From positions 1,272,001-1,336,000 of the forward strand of contig NZ_CALYLN010000001.1 in the NCBI RefSeq assembly GCF_944801835.1: 64,000 nt of DNA. Reading direction: 5' to 3'. This stretch comes from Bartonella sp. B1099 (GTDB lineage Bacteria > Pseudomonadota > Alphaproteobacteria > Rhizobiales > Rhizobiaceae). The position numbers and the translations under genes were made by a program. Shown one piece after another: positions 7,356 to 15,356 of this stretch (position 1 is its first letter; each line of letters starts with the position of its first letter). The notes below the pieces were generated by a model, which saw nothing but the letters and a program-made list of their open reading frames with translations, was not told the DNA's origin and made no database searches.

Positions 7356-9336
7356 TATTGCTGAATTGGCTAAGGCGGCTTTGCCGGGGTTGCCATCTAC
7401 CTATAAAAGTCTTGAAAACCATGGACGGGCATATTGGAGAAAAAATTCTGAACTCTCACGGAAGGTGGAAAGTAAGACCAAGCCGGTATGGGAGTACCAT
7501 GTTTCTTTATTACCCGAAGGGGCGCGGATGGCATTGTTGTTGCGGGAGGGGAGTGTTGATGTTTTGCAAAGGGTGGAGGAAAAGAGACAAAAAGAAGCGC
7601 TTTGGGCGCGTTATGAAGGGCTTTCAAAGGCGCATAAAAGCCGTTGTGAACAGCGTTTGAAGGCGCTTTGTTTTTGGGAAGATTTACTCCATGCCGGTAT
7701 GGGGGTGCATGATGCGGCAAGTTTGTGTGCGGTTCAGTTTGGGGTTAGCCGGATGTCGCTTTTTAATTGGCGGCAGATGGTTGAAGGGGTCGCGCGGTGT
7801 GATTGGTTAGCAGCGCTGGCGCCTTGTTATGGCGAGGAGACTGTTTCGCCGTTTGCGCCCTGTCATGAAGAGGCTTTTGAGGTTTTATGTTCGGATTATT
7901 TACGCCCTTCTCGCCCTGCATTTTCGGCATGTTATCGGCGGATGGTTGGGGTTGCGCGTGAGAAAGGTTGGGCGCCGATCCCTTCAGAGCGGGCGTTACG
8001 CCGTCGTTTTAAGGCGCAAGTTTCCAAGGCGGTTGTAGCATTAGCGCGTGAGGGCGAGGAGATGGTAAAAAAGCTTTATCCCGCCCAACGGCGTGATCGG
8101 CGTGCACTGCATGCAATGGAAGCGGTGAATATGGACGGGCATAAGTTGGATGTTTTTGTGAATGTTCCTTGGGGCTCGAAGCCTGTACGGCTTTATTTGA
8201 TTGCCATTCAAGATCTTTATTCAGGCAAGATTTTATCGTGGCGCTTATCAGATGCTGAGACTTGGGAAATCGTACGCTTGGTGATTGGGGATATGGTGGA
8301 GACTTATGGGATACCGGAGCGTATGACTTTGGATAATGGGCGTGCTTTTACCAGCAAATGGATTTCTGGGGGTGTGCAAAACCGCTTTCGTTTTAAGATT
8401 AAGGCGGATGAACCGCAGGGTCTTTTGACCAGTTTGGGTATTCAATTACAATGGACCACACCTTATAGCGGACAGTCAAAACCGATTGAGCGGGCATGGC
8501 GTGATTTGGCAGAAGCGATTTCTAAACATCCGTTATGTGCTGGAGCTTATACGGGTAATAAGCCCGATGCGAAACCGGAAGATTATGGTAAGCGGGCGAT
8601 GGAATTGGAAGAATTCAAAGCCCATGTTGGGGCGCAGATTGTGGCGCATAATGCGCAAGCAGGACGTAAGGCGCTGACATGTGCGGGGCGCAGTTTTGAT
8701 GAGATTTTTGCAGAAAGTTTAAAGGCAGAAGGGACGATTGTTCGGCAAGCAACAGCGGCACAGAGGGCTTTATGGCTTTTGACCTCAGAAGCATTGCGTA
8801 CGCAAAAGGGGACGGGTGAGATTCATTTTTATGGCAATCGCTATTGGGCGCGGGCGTTGAATAGCTATGCGGGAGAAAAGGTGATTGTGCGCTTTGACCC
8901 AGATAATTTGCACCAAGATTTGCGGGTTTATGATTTGAATAATCAGTTGCTTTGTTTAGCGCCTTGCCTTGCGGATGTGGGTTTTTATGACCAGCAGGCA
9001 GCGCGTTTGAATGGGCGTTTGCGTAAAGAATATGTGAAGGCAGTTAAAGCAGAAAAGCAGTTGGCGGCAAAACTTGCGCCGGATCAATTGGCGGATGTTT
9101 ATGCAAAAGTTGCACGGAGGGATGATGATGCAAAATCCAAGCGTTCTGTTTCCCCAAAGGTAAGCCGCTTGATGCCAAAGAATGCGGGGAATCTTGCTTT
9201 AAAAGCCCCTGATGCGGTTTTAGGGGATGATGAGGCTTTAGATTCCCGAGAGTTTAGTCAACATTTGCACCAAGCTTTAAGACGCCTTAGCGCTTCAAGT
9301 GAGGGGCGTGAAGTGATCAAGTTTCCTAGAAGATAG
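7339..9336 (+). CDS. Mu-type transposase (MuA homologue)
   Basis: 665 residues from ATG 7339 (MKEWFSIAELAKAALPGLPS), behind GGGGCAG. The N-terminus is a Mu end/enhancer-binding winged helix (SIAELAKAALPGLP, YWRKNSELSRKVESK). The integrase core carries the catalytic triad: D in AVNMDGHKLDVFV, D in ERMTLDNGRAF, and E in SKPIERAWRDLAE about 55 residues later. A beta-barrel Mu transposase C-domain follows (EIHFYGNRYWARALNSY). It cuts and joins phage ends to target DNA and normally works with MuB, which here is truncated. Length matches MuA (663). Nothing in the frame looks broken, so transposition of the remnant is conceivable. Codon choice is noticeably more G/C-rich than in the chromosomal genes. 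Confidence 0.92.
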   Translation: MKEWFSIAELAKAALPGLPSTYKSLENHGRAYWRKNSELSRKVESKTKPVWEYHVSLLPEGARMALLLREGSVDVLQRVEEKRQKEALWARYEGLSKAHKSRCEQRLKALCFWEDLLHAGMGVHDAASLCAVQFGVSRMSLFNWRQMVEGVARCDWLAALAPCYGEETVSPFAPCHEEAFEVLCSDYLRPSRPAFSACYRRMVGVAREKGWAPIPSERALRRRFKAQVSKAVVALAREGEEMVKKLYPAQRRDRRALHAMEAVNMDGHKLDVFVNVPWGSKPVRLYLIAIQDLYSGKILSWRLSDAETWEIVRLVIGDMVETYGIPERMTLDNGRAFTSKWISGGVQNRFRFKIKADEPQGLLTSLGIQLQWTTPYSGQSKPIERAWRDLAEAISKHPLCAGAYTGNKPDAKPEDYGKRAMELEEFKAHVGAQIVAHNAQAGRKALTCAGRSFDEIFAESLKAEGTIVRQATAAQRALWLLTSEALRTQKGTGEIHFYGNRYWARALNSYAGEKVIVRFDPDNLHQDLRVYDLNNQLLCLAPCLADVGFYDQQAARLNGRLRKEYVKAVKAEKQLAAKLAPDQLADVYAKVARRDDDAKSKRSVSPKVSRLMPKNAGNLALKAPDAVLGDDEALDSREFSQHLHQALRRLSASSEGREVIKFPRR

Positions 9337-9427
9337 GAAAGGAAGGGGGGGGACTTACAAGAGTGCCTACAAGGGGGGCTGGTTTTGTATCGCGTACGGC
9401 TTGGAGAGTTTATTGAGAGACAAAAGA

Positions 9428-9457
9428 TAAGGGGCAAGGTTTAAGCCCTTCCCCTTA
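9428..9457 (+). promoter_or_regulatory. GC-rich hairpin between transposase and MuB-sheath gene
   Basis: TAAGGGG at 9428-9434 pairs with CCCCTTA at 9451-9457 and, past one bulged C, AAGG pairs with CCTT, leaving a seven-base loop. It lacks a T-run, so a rho-independent terminator is doubtful; it may be an mRNA-processing or attenuating structure. The surrounding 156 bases hold no gene. Confidence 0.35.
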
Positions 9458-9492
9458 CCAATAGTCTAAATCAATACGAAAGGGGAATATAT

Positions 9493-11244
9493 ATGAAGTA
9501 CGCGATAAATGCAACCGTTGATAAAAATCCTTGGGAGCGACCAAAAAAACAGCCCGATGGGACAGCACAAAACCGCAATAGTGATGATATTGCTTTATGG
9601 GATACGCTTGTGGATTCAGTGCGCGCTCTAGGACGGACGAATGACTGGACTAAAGCAGAAGTAGCGCGGCGTATTGGCATGCCGGATGGCACCTTTTCGC
9701 AGTGGTATGCGGGTAGTTATGCGGGGCAATTAGGCAAGCAAAATGCGAAAGTTCAACAATGGGTTGAAACATTAAAAGAAACGGCAGGGCTTTTGGAGAT
9801 GATTCCTGAAAAGCCAGCGTTTCAAAAGAACCGTATAGCGAGTGAAATCATTGACACGCTAACACTGGCGCAAAGTACGGGGGATATGGTGATGATTACC
9901 CTTGATGCGGGCAGTGGCAAAACGGAAACTTGCCGCTATTACCGCGCGACCCGCCCGCATACACGCAGTGTTCATGGTATTCGCCTCATTGAGGATGGTC
10001 AAGCTTCTCGCCCTTTAGAAATGTTTAGCCAAACCGCCATTGGGGCGGTTGTTACAGCCCCTGATGCGGATGCACAGACCTATCCCCTTAACGAACCCGT
10101 GTTGGTCTTTACCCATGAGACAGAGAAAATCCAAAAGCTTGGGAAAAAAGGCACTGCCCTTGATGTTATCAACGCCGTTCGCGCGCAAGGGATTGAGGCA
10201 CAAGTGATCTTCGTGCGGGTGGAAGAAAAATCCACCATTGCTGAGACACAAACCGAAATGGTGGGGTCAAGTGTTTCTTTAACCGGTGTTCATGCCCTAG
10301 CGCATGCTAGAGGGCATTTAGGTGTGGAACCTGGAATTCTTTTAGCACCAGCTTATAGTGCAGGGCGGCTTGATAATGCTAAAAATCCACTAGCAGATGC
10401 TCTAGAGCAGGTTGCCGAAAAGCTACAAGCCATTGCCGTGTTTGATACGGGAGGCAAAAATACGGAAGAAAGCCTTGCCTTTCGGGCGGATTTTTCCTCA
10501 CGCTTTTGTTATCTCATTGACCCCTTTGTGCGGGTAGCAAATGTTGATGGGGGCTTTAGCATTAAACCGGCAAGCCCCTTTGTGGCAGCCATGTTTATCA
10601 AACGGGACAAACAAAAGGGAGGTGTTTTTTGGTCTCCCTCCAACCAAGATGTCAAAGGTATTTTAGGCACAGCACGCCCCATTAGCTATTTTGATGGGGA
10701 AATTGATCATGAGGCTAATCGTCTCAATCAAGCTGATATTGCCACCTTTATTCCCGCGCGCCTTAGCCAAAATGCCCAAGGTCAATTGGCTGCCAATGGA
10801 CGCATTTTATGGGGCAATCACACCACCTCCAGTGATCCACTCTGGCGCTTTGTCAATGTGGTACGTACCCGCGCAGCCTTGGAAAAAACCATCATTAACA
10901 ATTTACGCCCTTGGGCGAATGACGAAAACCTGACCGGTCAACATGTTATTGCCATTACCCGCAGCCTTACACAGTTTCTTGATGATATGATTGCCCGTGG
11001 AGCGCTTTTAGGAGGACGTGTCTGGTTTGACCGCGATTTGAATTCAAACAGCAATTTGCAATTGGGAAAATTGCGGGTGGAATTTGATGCAGAAGAAGTC
11101 CCTCCTCTCGAAGATTTAAGCTTTGGAAGCCGGCGCAATGGCGCTTACTTTAATCGGCTCTCTGAAGATATCCAAAATAAAATGACCCATACTTTTGGCG
11201 ATACGCTTGAGGGTTATCGCAAGGCAGCAAGGAGTGATGTATGA
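9493..11244 (+). CDS. Chimeric protein: MuB N-terminal part fused to phage tail sheath
   Basis: 583 residues in one open frame. Residues 1 to about 156 are MuB-like: a helix-turn-helix (TKAEVARRIGMPDGTFSQWY) and the beginning of the AAA+ ATPase with Walker A (LDAGSGKTET, near 138-145) and the next helix CRYYRATRPH. At about residue 157 (base ~9961) this changes to SVHGIRLIEDGQASRPLEMF and continues as a complete P2 FI-type contractile tail sheath (AIGAVVTAPDADAQTYPLNE, YLIDPFVRVANVDGG, NVVRTRAALEKTI). MuB is normally about 310 residues and a sheath about 390. The simplest reading is a deletion of the rest of mub and all head genes that joined both in frame. ATG 9493 has AAAGGGG upstream. Neither half is likely to work normally. 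Confidence 0.88.
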   Translation: MKYAINATVDKNPWERPKKQPDGTAQNRNSDDIALWDTLVDSVRALGRTNDWTKAEVARRIGMPDGTFSQWYAGSYAGQLGKQNAKVQQWVETLKETAGLLEMIPEKPAFQKNRIASEIIDTLTLAQSTGDMVMITLDAGSGKTETCRYYRATRPHTRSVHGIRLIEDGQASRPLEMFSQTAIGAVVTAPDADAQTYPLNEPVLVFTHETEKIQKLGKKGTALDVINAVRAQGIEAQVIFVRVEEKSTIAETQTEMVGSSVSLTGVHALAHARGHLGVEPGILLAPAYSAGRLDNAKNPLADALEQVAEKLQAIAVFDTGGKNTEESLAFRADFSSRFCYLIDPFVRVANVDGGFSIKPASPFVAAMFIKRDKQKGGVFWSPSNQDVKGILGTARPISYFDGEIDHEANRLNQADIATFIPARLSQNAQGQLAANGRILWGNHTTSSDPLWRFVNVVRTRAALEKTIINNLRPWANDENLTGQHVIAITRSLTQFLDDMIARGALLGGRVWFDRDLNSNSNLQLGKLRVEFDAEEVPPLEDLSFGSRRNGAYFNRLSEDIQNKMTHTFGDTLEGYRKAARSDV

Positions 11245-11759
11245 CTTTAAGAATTGTTCGTGGTTTTACCCTGATTGTTGATGATGATGTCAATCTTCAC
11301 CTTGATCTTGAAACGCTCAAACTTCCAACTTTAGAAGAAATCACCGAAACCTATCAACCAGGGGGCTCTGACATGCAAATTGATGTGAGTGGTCTTGGTG
11401 TGAAAGCTTTAACCTTGCAAATGAAAATCCGCAGCCACACTCCAGAAATCATTGGTATCTTTGGTGGTCCTCCTGGTCTTCGTCATAAATTTACCGGCAA
11501 AAAACATGTGGTATCTGAAGAAGATGGGCGCGAGCATGAACATTCCATTGATGTCACGGGGCGCTTGGTCAAAGTCGATAGCGAAAGCTTAACGGCAGGA
11601 AAAGCCACAGGCTATGATTGCGAGATCAAGAATGTTTGGGATTACACAGAATTTTGGGATGGCTCTGTTTTGCACCGCTTTTCCTTTAAACGGGGCGGTT
11701 GGCTTGTGCGCAATGGGCAAGATATTGGTGGGCGTCGCCGCTCTATTCTCAATTTATAG
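11241..11759 (+). CDS. Phage major tail tube protein (P2 FII-like)
   Basis: 172 residues, beginning in an ATGA overlap with the sheath gene. The opening MTLRIVRGFTLIVDDDVNLH and the phrases LPTLEEITETYQPGGSDMQI and DYTEFWDGSVLHRFSFKRGG belong to the contractile-tail tube family (FII of P2, pfam04985). It stacks in hexamer rings to form the inner tube within the sheath. Length equals P2 FII (172). Intact. Confidence 0.92.
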   Translation: MTLRIVRGFTLIVDDDVNLHLDLETLKLPTLEEITETYQPGGSDMQIDVSGLGVKALTLQMKIRSHTPEIIGIFGGPPGLRHKFTGKKHVVSEEDGREHEHSIDVTGRLVKVDSESLTAGKATGYDCEIKNVWDYTEFWDGSVLHRFSFKRGGWLVRNGQDIGGRRRSILNL

Positions 11760-11768
11760 GAATTGATC

Positions 11769-12182
11769 ATGACAAGTTTACAAACAAGTATTGAAGTGGA
11801 ATTGCAGGTTCCCCTTGTTTATCAAGACAAGGATGGCAAAGAAACAACACGGCAAAAATTGATCTTTTATCGCCCAAACTTCAAGCAAGCACGCCAATTA
11901 GCCGTGCTGATTGGACCACAGCTGGCAAAGATACTTTTGCCCGCTGTAGAAGAAGATAAAATACCTTTGAGCAATGATATTCTCATTGCCAAACTTTGTG
12001 AGGCTTTATTTACCCATGAAGCCATGGAAGGAATCGCCGCGCTTCTGGCAGAGATGTCTCATGAATCTGTTGAACTGATTAATCGTCTTGATATTGTTGA
12101 TGTTATGGCCGTGTTTAAGGTTTTTTTTGCTTTTTTTCCCAAACACCAATCCCCTATGCCGGGCAATTTGGAGCCGAACTAG
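11769..12182 (+). CDS. Phage tail assembly chaperone, gpE-like (zero-frame product)
   Basis: 137 residues from ATG 11769 (MTSLQTSIEVELQVPL), with AGGAATTG upstream; a TTG two codons earlier is also in frame. It matches the P2 E/Mu gp41-type tail assembly chaperone: beta-rich start, then FYRPNFKQARQLAVLIGPQL and a helical C-terminus. It coats the tape measure protein during tail assembly. Normally a fraction of ribosomes shift to the -1 frame near its end (see the E/E' entry). The 3' end, VFKVFFAFFPKH, is encoded by T-runs that provide the shift site. Confidence 0.82.
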   Translation: MTSLQTSIEVELQVPLVYQDKDGKETTRQKLIFYRPNFKQARQLAVLIGPQLAKILLPAVEEDKIPLSNDILIAKLCEALFTHEAMEGIAALLAEMSHESVELINRLDIVDVMAVFKVFFAFFPKHQSPMPGNLEPN

Positions 12183-12304
12183 CTCTTTATTACCACTGGT
12201 CGGCTCTAGAGATCAATCAGATGGATTGGTTGGAAGTGATTGCCTATCGCGAAGAATTAGTGCGCTTGAAAGCCCAAGAATATGAAAGCCAAATGTTAGG
12301 ATGA
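11769..12304 (+). CDS. gpE-E' fusion made by -1 frameshifting
   Basis: The -1 frame is closed by TAA at 12116-12118, opens immediately after, and runs to TGA 12302-12304. It encodes CFFSQTPIPYAGQFGAELAL, YYHWSALEINQMDWLEVIAY and REELVRLKAQEYESQMLG, the GpE' extension typical of P2-type phages (small helical piece with W-S-x-x-E-I/L and L-x-x-W/A-Y-R-E). No start codon with a ribosome site serves it independently. A -1 slip on T-TTT-TTT at 12122-12128 gives a 178-residue fusion (11769-12128 joined to 12128-12304). In P2 the equivalent fusion is required for tail assembly. Shown by reading frames; frameshifting itself is inferred. Confidence 0.72.
12122..12137 (+). promoter_or_regulatory. Slippery sequence for -1 frameshift in E/E'
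   Basis: Zero-frame codons here are GTT TTT TTT GCT TTT TTT CCC. Two X-XXY-YYZ heptamers of the form T-TTT-TTT occur, at 12122-12128 and 12131-12137, both inside the window where the -1 frame is open (after TAA 12116-12118) and before the zero-frame stop (12180-12182). P2 uses a T-run at the same place. Confidence 0.65.
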
Positions 12305-12313
12305 GATGCGATC

Positions 12314-14647
12314 ATGGATGTTTCCCTTGTTGTGCGTTTTGTGAATCATCTCCAAGAAGGGATCGCCTCTGCCAAGCGAGACTTAAGAGCCTTTAGCCTC
12401 GATATTGCGCATTTCCAAAACCAAACACGAAAGCATTTTAAAGGGTGGTTTGACCCTGAGCACTTGGAGGAAGCTACAGCAAAAGCGCAAAATGCTTATA
12501 TTCATGCGCGTGGGCGCATGGTAGGCGCCATTGCTCAAACGGCAACCTTGATTGCGCCTCTTTATAAAGCCATGCAATTTGATCAATCGATGAAAGGCTT
12601 GGAAAAGGTTCTGGATGCCCCCCTTGATCGTTTAAAAGAATTGCGTCGTTTTGCGCTTGAAACCTCCACCAAAATCCCTCTCGCCGCTCGTGAAGTTTTA
12701 GAACTGATGACCAGTGCCAGCCAAGCAGGGATTGGTGAACAAGATCTCGAGGCTTTTAGCATTTATGCCGCCAAAGCAGCGGTCGCCTTTGATATGACGG
12801 GGGACCAGATTGGGGAACGCTTTGCCAAATTGCGCAATGTCTTTAAGCTTAATCAAGCAGGCATCGAAGATTTAGGCGATGCTATCAACCATCTTTCCAA
12901 CCACATGGCGGCCAAGGCAAGTGAGGTGTCTGACTTTACCAATCGGGCGACCGGTGCGGCAACCATGTTTAAACTGACAGCCCGTGAGACGGCGGCCTTT
13001 GGGACGGCGATGATTTCTGCTGGGATTGTTCCAGAGAGTGCAGCTCGTGGTTTTAACTCTATCAGTGCCCGTATTCAGGCGGGAGGAAAGCATATTGAAG
13101 ATGCTTTTACCAATATTGGTCTCTCTCGTCAAAAATTTATGGAAGATTTGGAGAAAGATGCCACCGGTACCTTGGTGCGTTTTTTTGATGTCTTGGGCAA
13201 ATCCGAACAGGGAATGCGCTCGCTGATTGCTATTGCTGGGCGCGATTTTACCGGTGATTTTGCCAAATTGGTTGGCAATCCCGAACTGTTAGGGCAAGCT
13301 TTAGATTATGTGAAAGATCCCAAAGTCTTTAAAGGCTCTGTCGAACAAGAGGCAGACAAACAGGCAACCGGTGCCATGCGGCAATTTGAACTGTTGCAAA
13401 ACCGCATTGTGGCTTTAGGGGTTACCATTGGTGAAGTGCTTCTGCCTCCTGTCAACAGTTTAATGGCAAGTGTTGGTGGTTTTATCAATGTTCTTATGGC
13501 ATGGGCTAATGCTCATCCAGCTTTAACAAGCGCCATTATCAAAACCATTGCCGCCCTGATGGCTTTTAACATCGCTTTACGGGTTGTACGTTTTACCATG
13601 GCGGGAACCCGCCTTGGGATCCTGCAATTGATTGCCTCTTTTATCAAGATGAGGGCTGTGAGCGGTGCGCTGAAGGCAAGTTGGCGCGGGCTCTTGGCTT
13701 CAGGGCGCTCACTGGGCTTGTTAACTGCAGGTCTTGGGGCAAGTTCACTGCGACTCTTACGCCCCATAACTTTATTGATGGGAGCTTTGCGAGGGATCGC
13801 AATTTCAGGTACAGCATTTGCTGCCTCTTTTGGCTGGATAGGGACAGCGATCGAGGTGGTTGGGGCAGGTATTGCTTCTGTTGTTGGGGCTGTATTTACC
13901 CCAATCGGTGCTCTGATTGCTGCTGTTGTGGCTGTCATCATTGCGACTTGTTTTGTTTTGTGGAAATATTGGGATCGCTTTTCTTCCTTTGTCAAAGGAT
14001 TTGCACGGGGGCTAATCCGCGCTTTTGGTCGTGCCTTTGAAGCCGTCATGCGTTTTTTTGGTGCTGACACAGCAACCATTACACGTTGGAAAAACATCAT
14101 TGCCGCTGCCTTTGATTTTTCTGCCCACTGGCAAAAGTTTAAACAAGGGCTTTCTTCTGTTTCTAAGTGGTTTGGCAATGTGTGGGAGGGTTTTAAACAA
14201 AGTCTCTCCAACTTTTGGGAGTGGTTGGGGAGTTTTTTTACTAGGGAAAAGCTCTCAGAGAGCGCCAAAGCGGGTATGGAACAAATCGGAGAAGATTTGG
14301 CGAGTTGGATTGTCGATGGCTTTACGGGGACCATCTCACAATTGACAGATTTTTGTAAATCTTTACCTCACCGCATAAAGGGGTGGATTGGGTCGATTGA
14401 TGTAAGAGATTATTTGCCAAGTTTTTTAGGAGGCAAAACGCCTCAGCCTGTTGTGCAATTTGCGGGAGCAGGGCATGGCCATAGCTTTGTTCCAGAAGCA
14501 AAAGACAAAGAGCGCGTCCCCATCACGCACAATCAAAATGTCACGGTGCATGTCAATGGTGCACGTGATCCCATTGCAACTGGTTATGCGGTTCGTCATG
14601 CCTTGCAACGGGCAGGGGCCAATGCCTTGCATGGCGGAACAGAATAA
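12314..14647 (+). CDS. Phage tail tape measure protein
   Basis: 777 residues. The first third is a TP901-type tape measure domain (FDQSMKGLEKVLDAPLDRLK, LMTSASQAGIGEQDLEAFSI, TARETAAFGTAMISAGIVPE, ARGFNSISARIQAGGKHIED). Residues about 400-560 are strongly hydrophobic with several possible membrane segments (IGTAIEVVGAGIASVVGAVF, IAAVVAVIIATCFVLWKYWD), and a C-terminal region ends in VTVHVNGARDP. It sets tail length and is thought to reach the host membrane at injection. It follows E/E' by nine bases, the canonical order in P2/Mu-like tails. No break is seen. A 273-codon open frame on the opposite strand (13513-14334) is a shadow. Confidence 0.9.
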   Translation: MDVSLVVRFVNHLQEGIASAKRDLRAFSLDIAHFQNQTRKHFKGWFDPEHLEEATAKAQNAYIHARGRMVGAIAQTATLIAPLYKAMQFDQSMKGLEKVLDAPLDRLKELRRFALETSTKIPLAAREVLELMTSASQAGIGEQDLEAFSIYAAKAAVAFDMTGDQIGERFAKLRNVFKLNQAGIEDLGDAINHLSNHMAAKASEVSDFTNRATGAATMFKLTARETAAFGTAMISAGIVPESAARGFNSISARIQAGGKHIEDAFTNIGLSRQKFMEDLEKDATGTLVRFFDVLGKSEQGMRSLIAIAGRDFTGDFAKLVGNPELLGQALDYVKDPKVFKGSVEQEADKQATGAMRQFELLQNRIVALGVTIGEVLLPPVNSLMASVGGFINVLMAWANAHPALTSAIIKTIAALMAFNIALRVVRFTMAGTRLGILQLIASFIKMRAVSGALKASWRGLLASGRSLGLLTAGLGASSLRLLRPITLLMGALRGIAISGTAFAASFGWIGTAIEVVGAGIASVVGAVFTPIGALIAAVVAVIIATCFVLWKYWDRFSSFVKGFARGLIRAFGRAFEAVMRFFGADTATITRWKNIIAAAFDFSAHWQKFKQGLSSVSKWFGNVWEGFKQSLSNFWEWLGSFFTREKLSESAKAGMEQIGEDLASWIVDGFTGTISQLTDFCKSLPHRIKGWIGSIDVRDYLPSFLGGKTPQPVVQFAGAGHGHSFVPEAKDKERVPITHNQNVTVHVNGARDPIATGYAVRHALQRAGANALHGGTE

Positions 14648-14658
14648 GGGGAGGGAGT

Positions 14659-15105
14659 ATGCAAGATCCTTTGCTGATGTTAGGACCGCATCAATTTTAT
14701 GTGGACTGGCTGAACTTCCAATCTTTTGAGGAAGAGTTTTCTGCCTCATGGGTTTGCTTAGAGCGTTTTGGTGGGGCCCCTGGTTTGCAATTTACCGGTT
14801 ATGGCAATGATCCCAAAACCATCCACGGGGTATTATTTCCAGAAGAATTTGGTGATCGTGTAGCCATTGATGCCATCACCACAACGATCAAAAGAGCAAA
14901 GCCGGTCCAGATGCTTCGTTGGATCAATGATACCACCTATAGTGTCCTTCTCCATGGACCCGTGGTGATCACCAGTATCACGAAAGACCACGACTTTATC
15001 AGTCGCTCCGGTCAATCCCAGCGTATCCGCTATTCCATCAGTCTCTTACCCTTTTTTAATGGCGGAAAACCGCAAGGACAATATCAGGTGGGGCAAACTC
15101 TATGA
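14659..15105 (+). CDS. Phage tail protein U (P2 gpU-like)
   Basis: 148 residues from ATG 14659 behind GGGGAGGGAG. The opening PLLMLGPHQFYVDWLNFQSF and VCLERFGGAPGLQFTGYGND, then KTIHGVLFPEEFGDRVAIDA, match the P2 gpU/Mu gp43-45 tail-completion family that caps or terminates the tube. It overlaps the next gene by four bases. Intact. Confidence 0.85.
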   Translation: MQDPLLMLGPHQFYVDWLNFQSFEEEFSASWVCLERFGGAPGLQFTGYGNDPKTIHGVLFPEEFGDRVAIDAITTTIKRAKPVQMLRWINDTTYSVLLHGPVVITSITKDHDFISRSGQSQRIRYSISLLPFFNGGKPQGQYQVGQTL

Positions 15106-15356
15106 AGATACCAGAAAAGCGTGTTGTTGTAGAGCTGGAGGATATGAGTCTCGATCTCCTCTGCTTTCAACATGCCATGGCTGTGTTAGGAGACAGATCG
15201 CAAGTTGGGGCACTAAACGGCTATTTAGAAGCCACATTGGAAGCCAATCCAGAGATTGCCAAATATGGTCCAATTTTACCGCGAGGCTTAACGGTCATTC
15301 TGCCTGAATTTGCACTTCACAATCCCCAAAGTATGGTGAAACGGTTATGGGATTAA
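15102..15356 (+). CDS. Phage tail protein X (P2 gpX-like)
   Basis: 84 residues. The phrase LEATLEANPEIAKYGPILPR followed by GLTVILPE is the LysM-like core of the gpX family, here preceded by ELEDMSLDLLCFQHA. The family is a small tail component encoded between U and D in P2 and Mu-type phages. Start ATG 15102 overlaps the stop of U, and its stop overlaps the start of D, so the three genes are coupled. Confidence 0.82.
   Translation: MKIPEKRVVVELEDMSLDLLCFQHAMAVLGDRSQVGALNGYLEATLEANPEIAKYGPILPRGLTVILPEFALHNPQSMVKRLWD

Noticed and set aside
12088-12285. 65-codon frame overlapping the end of the tail chaperone gene
   Set aside because: It is the +1 frame; the -1 frame carries the recognisable GpE' domain and the slippery site, so this frame is a shadow.
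13513-14334. Open frame of 273 codons on the minus strand opposite the tape measure gene
   Set aside because: Low-complexity Ala/Pro/Lys content mirroring the tape-measure codons; no ribosome site or family resemblance; the plus-strand gene is well supported.
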